Made by a program: the position numbers and the translations under genes. The notes under the pieces were generated by a model. That model had not been told where the DNA came from. It ran no database searches and saw only the letters and a program-made list of their open reading frames with translations. Positions 28,946 to 35,816 of a DNA stretch of 52,674 bases are shown piece by piece. The stretch is from positions 271,959 through 324,632 of the forward strand of contig JAJPGT010000043.1 in the NCBI GenBank assembly GCA_021325655.1. Direction: 5' to 3'. Within the stretch, counting starts at the first letter, position 1, and every line of letters starts with the position of its first letter. The stretch comes from Pseudomonadota bacterium (lineage in GTDB: Bacteria; Chloroflexota; UBA6077; JAJPGT01).

Positions 28946-30307
28946 ATGAATCGCGAGCAGGTGCTGGCGAGCGCCGAGCAGCAGGAGATCGCCTTCGCGC
29001 AGCTCGAGTTCGTGGACCCGGTCGGGATCGGGCGCGGCGTCCTGCTGGCCCGGGAGCACCTACCCCAGGCGCTCAATCGCGGGATCAACTTCTCGGTAAG
29101 CACCATGGCGGTCAGCCTGGACTCGCATATCGTCGTCCCGGAACTGGGGGTGCAGGCGGGGGACTTCTGGGCCGTGGCGGACCCGAGCACCTACGTCGTG
29201 CTGCCCTACCTGGAGCGGACGGCACATCTGTTCGCCGATCTGGTAGACGCGGACGGCCGTCCCTGGCCCGGCTGTCCCCGCGCCGCGCTCCGGCGCCAGT
29301 GCGCCGCGGCCGCTCAGGAGCTGGGTAGAGTCACCCTCGGCTTCGAGCAGGAGGGCGCGCTGGTGAAGCGCGAGAACGGCCGGCCGCGCTGGGCTCACGA
29401 GGGCCACTTCTTCAACTTCGACATTCTGAACGCCGAGCATCCATTCCTGCTCGACCTCGTCGGGGTGCTGCGGGCAATGGGCATCGAGCCAGAGAAGGCG
29501 CGGGCGGAAAACCAGTTCGGCCAGATCGAGCTCAACATTCGCTACGGCGAGCCGCTGGCGGCGGTCGAGCAGCACTGGCGGTTCAAGCAGGCGTTCCGCC
29601 ACCTGGCGCGGCGGCACGGGCTGATCGGGACCTTCATGCCGAAGCCGTTCATGGAAGCACAGGGCTCCGGGCTGCACCTGCACATCGGCCTGCGCGACAG
29701 CGCCGGCCACGATCTGTTCTTCGATCCGGACGACGACAGCGGGCTGGAGCTGTCTGCGCTCGGCCGCCACTTCCTGGCCGGGCTGCTGGCGCACAGCGGC
29801 GGGATCCTGGCGCTCGGCTCCCCCAGCGTCAACTCCTACAAGCGCCTGCTGCCTGGCACCTGGTCGCCAGCGCACAGCGGCTACGCGGTGGGCAATCGCT
29901 CGGTGTTCGTCCGCGTCGTGGAGTCTCGTCCGGCGGCGGCAGGCGGCCCGAGCGCCAAGCGGCTGGAGCTACGCAGCCCGGACGGCACCTGCAATCCCTA
30001 CTTCCTCGCCATCGCTGTCATCGCCGCCGGGCGGGACGGCGTCCGCCGCGCGCTCGATCCCGGCCCCGCGCTCACCGGCCACGACACCGCCGAGCTGAGC
30101 GCGGCGGAGCGCGAGCGGCTCGGCGCCCGCTTCCTCCCGCGCACGCTCGACCAGGCGCTCGCCGTGCTCGAAGCGGACGAGGTGCTCCGCGAGGCGCTCG
30201 GTCCGCTGCTGTTCGGCAGCTTTCTGGCCGCCAAGCGCGACGAGCTCGAGTCCTACCACACCGTCATCTCGGAGAGGGAGTACGCCCACTACCTGGAGCA
30301 CTTCTAA
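28946..30307 (+). CDS. glutamine synthetase-family gamma-glutamyl ligase
   Basis: A 453-residue enzyme of the type I glutamine synthetase fold. Key marks are GFEQEGAL in the place of the usual E-x-E metal site, ARAENQFGQIELNI for the second metal/glutamate strand, GSGLHLHIGLRD for the ATP/metal His, NSYKRLLPGTWSPAH for glutamate binding, and KRLELRSPDGTCNPYFLAIAVI near the end. The divergent EQE site and its catabolic neighbours suggest a ligase that joins glutamate to an amine or amino acid (as in polyamine or aromatic amine catabolism), not housekeeping GlnA. There is no adenylylation-site loop that I can identify. ATG at 28946 has GGAAGG eight bases upstream and is preferred over a GTG at 28937. 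Confidence 0.82.
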   Translation: MNREQVLASAEQQEIAFAQLEFVDPVGIGRGVLLAREHLPQALNRGINFSVSTMAVSLDSHIVVPELGVQAGDFWAVADPSTYVVLPYLERTAHLFADLVDADGRPWPGCPRAALRRQCAAAAQELGRVTLGFEQEGALVKRENGRPRWAHEGHFFNFDILNAEHPFLLDLVGVLRAMGIEPEKARAENQFGQIELNIRYGEPLAAVEQHWRFKQAFRHLARRHGLIGTFMPKPFMEAQGSGLHLHIGLRDSAGHDLFFDPDDDSGLELSALGRHFLAGLLAHSGGILALGSPSVNSYKRLLPGTWSPAHSGYAVGNRSVFVRVVESRPAAAGGPSAKRLELRSPDGTCNPYFLAIAVIAAGRDGVRRALDPGPALTGHDTAELSAAERERLGARFLPRTLDQALAVLEADEVLREALGPLLFGSFLAAKRDELESYHTVISEREYAHYLEHF

Positions 30308-30405
30308 ATGCCCCGGCCCCGCCATCTGGAAACTCAGCGCACGCGCAGCATGGTCGGCCCTGCTCCCGCGCCTCGCGATCACAAGCAAGCGACCAGGGGG
30401 CTGCA

Positions 30406-31179
30406 ATGCGGCTAGCCGGCCGCTCCGCCGTGGTCGTCGGCGGCGGCTCGGGGATCGGGCGGGCCTGTGCGCTCCGCTTCGCCCGGGAGGGCGCCGGGGT
30501 GGTGGTTGCAGACATCCACGAAGGCCGCGGCCGGACGGTGGTGGAGGAGATCGCTGGCGAAGGCGGCCGGGCCGCGTTTGCGCTGATGAACGTCAAGGAC
30601 GAGGCACAGGTGGCCGCCGGGCTGGAGCTGGCGGTGCAGCGGTTCGGCCGGCTGGACGTGCTGCTGCTCAGCATGGCGGCGGGCTACAACCTGAGCGTCC
30701 CGGACACCACGCCCGAGCAGTGGGACCACGTAGTGGACACCCACCTGAAGGGGATGTATCTCGCTGGTCGGCACGCGGTGCCGCGCATGGCGGCCAGCGG
30801 CGGCGGGAGCATCATCGGCATCGCCTCCGTGGCCGGGCTCATGGCGGTGCACGACGACGCCGCCTACTGCGGCGCCAAGGGCGGCATGATCGCGCTCGCC
30901 CGGGCGATGGCGATCGACCACGCCAGGCAGCGGATCCGGGTCAACTGCATCTGCCCCGGCTGGATCGACAGCCCCTCCGCCGAAGCCTACTTCCGCGACC
31001 GTCCCGACCCGGCCGCCGCCCGCGCCTCCGCCACCCGCGCCCACCCGCTCGGCCGGCTCGGTCGCCCGGAAGATATCGCCAACGCGGCGCTCTTTCTCGC
31101 CAGCGACGAGGCCGAGTGGATCACCGGCATCGCGCTGGTGGTGGACGGCGGCCTCACCTGCGCCCTGCAGGTCGAGTAG
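30406..31179 (+). CDS. short-chain dehydrogenase/reductase (SDR)
   Basis: A 257-residue classical SDR. It has the nucleotide-binding GGGSGIGRA (about 12-20), Asp36 after the second strand (VVVADIH), which favours NAD over NADP, and the catalytic Tyr154 and Lys158 in AAYCGAKGG with a Ser in IASVAG. The conserved NNAG motif is replaced by LLSMAAGY, an unusual variant. It ends with the typical WITGIALVVDGG. It would interconvert an alcohol and a ketone. It lies in the plus-strand catabolic cluster between the ligase and the cyclase genes. Confidence 0.9.
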   Translation: MRLAGRSAVVVGGGSGIGRACALRFAREGAGVVVADIHEGRGRTVVEEIAGEGGRAAFALMNVKDEAQVAAGLELAVQRFGRLDVLLLSMAAGYNLSVPDTTPEQWDHVVDTHLKGMYLAGRHAVPRMAASGGGSIIGIASVAGLMAVHDDAAYCGAKGGMIALARAMAIDHARQRIRVNCICPGWIDSPSAEAYFRDRPDPAAARASATRAHPLGRLGRPEDIANAALFLASDEAEWITGIALVVDGGLTCALQVE

Positions 31180-31255
31180 GACCTCTCCACCTACCGCTGG
31201 ATTGAACCGCTATCCTGTGCAGCGTCAACGACACGCCGCGATCGGGAGAGCTGCC

Positions 31256-32185
31256 ATGCCCCGCACCCTGCCGTCCCCACGCAACGTCGAGGAGTTCGAA
31301 GCGCTGTTCCGTGAGGTAAGCAACTGGGGCCGCTGGGGCCAGGACGACCAGCGCGGGACGCTGAATCTGCTCACCCCGGAGCGGGTTCGCGCCGCGGCGA
31401 CGCTGGTCCGCGAAGGGGTGACGGTGAACCTGAGCTGGCCGCTGCCGACCGTGGCCGACGTCGAGAACTTCCGGCCCACCCTGCACCTGATGACCCGGGC
31501 CGGGGACCTGGCCGACGAGTTCGCCAGCAGCGGCGACTTCTACGCGATCACCCCGCACGGCTACGCGCTGTCGCACATCGACGCGCTCTGCCACTTCTTC
31601 TGGCGCGGGCAGATGTACAACGGCCGCCCGGCGAGCCTGGTCACCTCGATGGGCGCGCGGGCGAACGCGATCGACGCGGCGGAGAACGGGATCATCGGCC
31701 GGGGGGTGCTGCTGGACATTCCTCGGCTGCGCGGGGTGGAGTACCTGGAGGCGGACGAGGCGATCCTGGCCGAGGAGCTGGAGGCGGCTGAGCGCGCCGC
31801 CGGGCTTCGGGTAGGGCCTGGGGACATCCTGCTGGTGCGGACCGGGCGCGCCGTGCGCAAGGCGGCCCTGGGGGTGTGGGACCCCCGCCAGATGTTGGCC
31901 GGGCTGCACGCCTCCTGCGCACGCTGGCTGCGCGAGCGGGACGTGGCTGTGCTCGGCTGCGACGGCGTCTCGGACGCCCGGCCCTCCCAGGTCGAGGGAG
32001 TCGAGCAGCCGGTCCACCTCCTCTGCCTGGTCGCGATGGGGCTGCACCTGCTGGACAACATGCAGCTTGAAGCGCTGGCCCAGGCGTGCCGCGAGCGGGG
32101 CCGTTGGGAGTTCCTGCTGACGCTCAACCCGCTGCGGATCGCCGGTGGAACCGCCTCTCCGCTCAACCCGATCGCGGTGTTCTGA
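31256..32185 (+). CDS. cyclase/kynurenine formamidase-family hydrolase
   Basis: A 309-residue member of the cyclase family (PF04199), metal-dependent hydrolases that include kynurenine formamidase and isatin hydrolase. The metal-binding motif appears as GYALSHIDALCHFFWRG, a variant of HxGTHxDxPxH in which the first part is changed. DILLVRTG and the WLRERDVAVLGCDGVSD strand follow, and it ends with NPLRIAGGTASPLNPIAV, typical for the longer cyclase subgroup. It would open an amide or lactam ring. The ATG at 31256 with GGGAGAG is favoured; 18 codons upstream are open. It closes the plus-strand catabolic cluster, 76 bases after the SDR gene. Confidence 0.85.
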   Translation: MPRTLPSPRNVEEFEALFREVSNWGRWGQDDQRGTLNLLTPERVRAAATLVREGVTVNLSWPLPTVADVENFRPTLHLMTRAGDLADEFASSGDFYAITPHGYALSHIDALCHFFWRGQMYNGRPASLVTSMGARANAIDAAENGIIGRGVLLDIPRLRGVEYLEADEAILAEELEAAERAAGLRVGPGDILLVRTGRAVRKAALGVWDPRQMLAGLHASCARWLRERDVAVLGCDGVSDARPSQVEGVEQPVHLLCLVAMGLHLLDNMQLEALAQACRERGRWEFLLTLNPLRIAGGTASPLNPIAVF

Positions 32186-32188
32186 CCG

Positions 32189-32476
32189 ATGCCGCAGCCT
32201 GGCCGGGCCTGGCGGCTGAGCGCGGTGGGATTGGCGCTGGCGCTCGTCGTCGGCTGCGGCGGCGCCGGGCAGACAGGCAGCGTCCAGCCAACTCCGCGGA
32301 CCGCCGTGGGCACTCCCGGGGCCTGCCCCAGTGGCGAGGACATCCGCGGGGACCCCACGACCAGGCTGTACTACCTGCCGGGGCAGCGGGGCTACGCCCG
32401 CCTGAGCGGGAGCGTGGTCTGCTTCGCCAGCGCCGACGCCGCCGAGCAGGCGGGCTATACCCGGGCGCCGAAGTAG
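32189..32476 (+). CDS. small lipoprotein with sunset-like C-terminal domain
   Basis: A 95-residue exported lipoprotein. The signal peptide ends in the lipobox VVGC at about residue 23, followed by a Gly/Pro/Thr linker. The last about 45 residues match the small domain found at the end of many secreted nucleases and hydrolases (ribosomally annotated as sunset domain): DIRGDPTTRLYYLPGQRGYARL then VVCFASADAAEQAGYTRA. No catalytic residues are evident. The ATG lies three bases after the cyclase stop codon, so it is cotranscribed with it, though without an obvious functional link. Confidence 0.65.
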   Translation: MPQPGRAWRLSAVGLALALVVGCGGAGQTGSVQPTPRTAVGTPGACPSGEDIRGDPTTRLYYLPGQRGYARLSGSVVCFASADAAEQAGYTRAPK

Positions 32477-32542
32477 GCGCCCGAGCAGTGGAGCCGCGAG
32501 ACGCCGAGGCGGTGCGGGACGCCTGCTTCAATGGGCGGAGGG

Positions 32543-33501
32543 TCAGGCGGTGGGGGTGGCGACCGCGCCGCTGAGCTCCTCGCGCACCAGCTCGGCGCCA
32601 TGCACCGGCGCCTGGAGCTTGGCCCAGGCGAGCCAGCGCGGCGGTTCCCAGAAGCCGCAGTTCGGCACGGCCCAGAGCCGTTCCAGGTCCACGTACGCCA
32701 GCACCCGGCGCAGCCGGCCAGCAACGTCCTCGGGGCGCTCACGGTAGTAGCTCTTGACGTCTGCCACACCGGCCGCCAGGACCTGGGGAAGCTCGTGCTT
32801 CCGCCAGAGCTCGATCTCGGCCAGCTCGCGGTTGGCAAACTCCAGCGACAGCACGTCCGCCCGGGCGTCGCGCAGCCGGGGGAGGATCTCGGCGTAGGTG
32901 CGCAGCGACTGCGGCCGGCCGCGCAGATTGCCGAAGCAGATGTGCAGCCCGATGACGGCGCCCTCGACGCCCTGGACGGTCAGTCCGCGTTCACCACCCG
33001 CAGCAGGTCGGCCACCAGGTCGTCGCGGTCGCGGTAGCCATCCACGATCCGAATCGCATTGGTGAGGGTGAGCGGCCCGGCGACCGCGACCTTGACGGGA
33101 CGGTGCGCCCGGCTGGCAGCGAAGCGGAACTCCTCGACGGCGCCCAGTCCCTCGGGCGCGGACACCGGCCCCACGGTCTCGTAGATCGGAGTGCTGTCGT
33201 ACAGGTACGGCCCCATCCGCCGCCGCGGCGGCGCCTCCCGCAGCCCGGCCAGCCGCCGGTAGAAGCCCATGATGAAGTCGTGGCGCCGCACCTCGCCGTC
33301 GCTCACACTGTTGATCCCGGCCCGCTCCTGGTCGGAGATCGCGGTCGCGGCGGCGTCGTCCACCGTTTCGCGGACGTCGGTCTCGCCGAACTCGCCGCGG
33401 CCAATGTGCTCCAGCGCCGCCAGGTACCAGGAGGGTAGCGCGTAGCTCCCGACAATGGTGGTCGGCAGCACGGGCAGGCCGTTGAGGTCGGATACGTTCA
33501 T
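32543..33501 (-). pseudogene. MetE-like (cobalamin-independent methionine synthase family) gene with internal deletion and frame change
   Basis: Two fragments of one gene. The first (33501-32980, 173 residues) has the N-terminus LPTTIVGSYALPSWY, NSVSDGEVRRHDF and GPLTLTNAI, then stops at VVNAD. Two bases out of phase, the frame from about 32983 continues with LTVQGVEGAVIGLHICFGN, LEFANRELAEIELW, GVADVKSYY and VPNCGFWEPPRW to a stop at 32543. These hold the zinc ligands of the family (HxC, Glu, Cys). What is missing is the segment of roughly 45-50 residues with the QIDEP motif. So a deletion seems to have removed the middle and broken the frame. Homologues act in methyl transfer to thiols. A sequencing or assembly error would look the same. 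Confidence 0.75.
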
Positions 33502-33610
33502 CGACGTGCCCCCTCAGCGCTCACGCCCCGCTCATCCTGGCGCCCCCTGGAGATCTCGCCGCGCGTCCCGCCTGAATGCCCGATGCACGCCGGCGCGCTC
33601 CCGCAAGCGA

Positions 33611-34801
33611 TCAGGCGCTGGCGATCTGGCGCAGCAGCGGCGCCGGGAGATAGGCCTCGCCATGCGCCTCGCGGAGCGCCCGCAGCGTCTGGACGATGAG
33701 CGGAATGCCTCGCTCCGCGGTCCACTCGAATGGCCCGCGGGGCCAGCTCGTCCCCAGCTTCATCGCCAGGTCGATATCTTCCTCGGACGCCACGCCCTGT
33801 CCCAGCGCCCAGAACGCCTCGTTGATGAGCGCGGCAAGCACGCGGCCGATGACAAAGCCGCGCCGCGGCTCGGCGGCCCACTCGCCCCAGGGGCCGGACG
33901 GCGGCGTCACCCGCGCTTCAATCCGCAGCGCCAGGGAGGGCGTCTCGGTCCGGTAGTCGTAGAATCCCTGGCCCGTCTTGCGCCCGAGCCGGCCGGAGCG
34001 GACCATTCGCTCCTGCAGCCAGTGGGGGCGGAAGCGCGGCTCGTGGTGCGTCTGCCGGTACAGCGAGAGGCTGACGGCGAGGTTCACGTCGATCCCGATC
34101 AGGTCCAGCAGCTCGAACGGCCCCTGGCGGAACCCGGCCACGCGGAGGGACTCGTCCACCAGCGGCACGTCGGCGTAGCCGTCGCCCACCAGCCGGAACG
34201 CCTCCAGGTAAAACGGCCGGGCGACGCGGTTGACGATGAAGCCGGGGCTGTCCCAGACCACTACGGGCTGCTTGCCGAACCGGCGGGCCACGTCCTCTCC
34301 CCGGCGGAGCGTCTCATCGGAGGTCAGCTCGCCGCGGACGACCTCGACCAGCCGCATGATCGGGGCTGGATTGAAGAAGTGCAGCCCCAGCACCCGGCTC
34401 GGCACCGGGATTCCCTGCGCCAGCTCGGTGATGGAGAGCGAGGAGGTGTTCGAGGCGAGCAGCGCGTCGGGACGGCAGATCTCGCCGAGCGTGGCGAACA
34501 CTCGTCGCTTCTGCTCCAGGTCCTCTGGCACAGCCTCGATCACCACATCGCAGTCGGCGAGGTCGCGCAGGTCGAGCGTCGGGCTGATCCGAGCCCGGGT
34601 TGCCTCGGCCTCCTCGCGGCTCAGCTTCAACCGCTCGACCGCACGGGCGAGCGAGGCGGCGATCGCCTCCTGGCCGCGGGCGAGCGCCGCCTGGTCCACG
34701 TCGTACAGCCGAACCTGCGCTCTGGCTCGAGCCGCCACCTCGGCGATGCCGGCGCCCATCGTCCCCGCGCCGACCACTCCGACCGACCAGCGCTCAGCCA
34801 C
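33611..34801 (-). CDS. 3-hydroxyacyl-CoA (3-hydroxybutyryl-CoA) dehydrogenase
   Basis: A 396-residue NAD-dependent dehydrogenase. The N-terminal Rossmann domain has VGVVGAGTMGAGIAEVAA and Asp after the second strand; VVIEAVPEDLEQKR, SNTSSLSITELA and GLHFFNPAPIMRLVEVV (catalytic His) follow. DSPGFIVNRVARPFY starts the C-terminal helical domain, and a second copy of that domain runs to the end (GFVIGRVLAALINEAFWAL), as in the longer PaaH-like forms. It oxidises a 3-hydroxyacyl-CoA to the 3-oxoacyl-CoA. The GTG start overlaps the preceding HcrB-like gene by eight bases, so it belongs to the 4-hydroxybenzoyl-CoA reductase-like operon and probably acts in the same aromatic or acyl-CoA route. Confidence 0.9.
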   Translation of the reverse strand: MAERWSVGVVGAGTMGAGIAEVAARARAQVRLYDVDQAALARGQEAIAASLARAVERLKLSREEAEATRARISPTLDLRDLADCDVVIEAVPEDLEQKRRVFATLGEICRPDALLASNTSSLSITELAQGIPVPSRVLGLHFFNPAPIMRLVEVVRGELTSDETLRRGEDVARRFGKQPVVVWDSPGFIVNRVARPFYLEAFRLVGDGYADVPLVDESLRVAGFRQGPFELLDLIGIDVNLAVSLSLYRQTHHEPRFRPHWLQERMVRSGRLGRKTGQGFYDYRTETPSLALRIEARVTPPSGPWGEWAAEPRRGFVIGRVLAALINEAFWALGQGVASEEDIDLAMKLGTSWPRGPFEWTAERGIPLIVQTLRALREAHGEAYLPAPLLRQIASA

Positions 34802-35816
34802 TCTCGGCCTGCTCCCGTTCGGCCAGTGCCACCCCCGTCGCCGCTGCCAGCGCCCGCCGGATGTAGACTCGGGCCATCTTCTTGCGCCAGGCGTAGTTCA
34901 GGTCCGTGTTGTCCAGTGGCCGGGCGCTCTTGTAGGCCGTCGCCGCCACTGCCTCGATGGCGTCGAGCGTCGGCGTGGCGCCGCGCAGCGGGGCGGCCGC
35001 GGCCGAGACGTCGACCGGGGAGGAGCCGACCGCGCCGAGCACCAGGCGCACGTCTTCGACAATCCCATCGCCGCGCTTGATCGCCGCCGCGACGCCGAGG
35101 ATCGGAAAGTCGAACGAGCCCCGTCGGCGCAGCTTCAGGTACACCGTCCGCCAGCTCGGGTCGAGCGGCGGCAGCAGCACCTCGGCCAGGATCTCCTCCG
35201 GCCGGCGGCTGAGATAGAGAATCCCGTCGTCGCGGAAGAAGTCCCGCGCCTCCACCAGCCGCTCCCCGCCGGCGCTCACCAGCCGCAGCTTCGCGCCGAG
35301 CGCGACCACGACCGGGGCGGTGTCAGAGCTGGACACCGCCCAGCAGCGTGGACTTCCCGGCGCCACCCAGCAGACGTCGCCGTCCTTCTTCATGCAGAAG
35401 TGCAGGCTCCGTCGCCAGTGATAGCTCTGGTCGTAGTAGTTGCAGCGGGTATCCAGGCAGAGATTGCCGCCAATGGTCCCCATCAGCCGCAGGTGTGGGG
35501 TGGAGACCGCGTGCGCCGCCTCGGCCAGCGCCGAGTAGCGCGTCCGCAGCAGCGGGTGCGCGGCGGCTTCTGCCAGGGTGGTGGTCGCGCCGACGCGGAG
35601 CCAGCCAGCGTCCGCCTCGCGGATGCCGCGCAGCTCCCGCACCCCGCGCAGCCCGATCACCACCTTCGGCTCCTGCTGTCGGCGCTTCATGTTCGGGAAC
35701 AGGTCCGTCCCGCCGGCGACGACCATCGCCTCGCCGCGTGGCTGCGCCGCGAGCAGCTCCGCCGCCTCGGCCAGCGTCCGCGGGCCATGATAGGTAAAGG
35801 GCGAGAGGCGCATCAT
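34794..35816 (-). CDS. hcrB: 4-hydroxybenzoyl-CoA reductase beta (FAD, 4Fe-4S) subunit-like
   Basis: A 340-residue FAD subunit of the xanthine oxidase family. Besides the FAD motifs (VVAGGTDLFPNMK and LMGTIGGNLCLDTRC), it contains the insert that in 4-hydroxybenzoyl-CoA reductase binds an extra 4Fe-4S cluster. Cysteines at about residues 125, 141, 149 and 158 are spaced 16, 8 and 9, the same spacing I recall for Cys122/138/146/155 of the Thauera enzyme. Ordinary CO or xanthine dehydrogenase medium subunits, including coxM in this window, lack it. The cluster lets the enzyme run in the reductive direction, removing the phenolic hydroxyl. It is coupled to the large subunit by an ATGA overlap; a second ATG is one codon later. 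Confidence 0.88.
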   Translation of the reverse strand: MMRLSPFTYHGPRTLAEAAELLAAQPRGEAMVVAGGTDLFPNMKRRQQEPKVVIGLRGVRELRGIREADAGWLRVGATTTLAEAAAHPLLRTRYSALAEAAHAVSTPHLRLMGTIGGNLCLDTRCNYYDQSYHWRRSLHFCMKKDGDVCWVAPGSPRCWAVSSSDTAPVVVALGAKLRLVSAGGERLVEARDFFRDDGILYLSRRPEEILAEVLLPPLDPSWRTVYLKLRRRGSFDFPILGVAAAIKRGDGIVEDVRLVLGAVGSSPVDVSAAAAPLRGATPTLDAIEAVAATAYKSARPLDNTDLNYAWRKKMARVYIRRALAAATGVALAEREQAESG

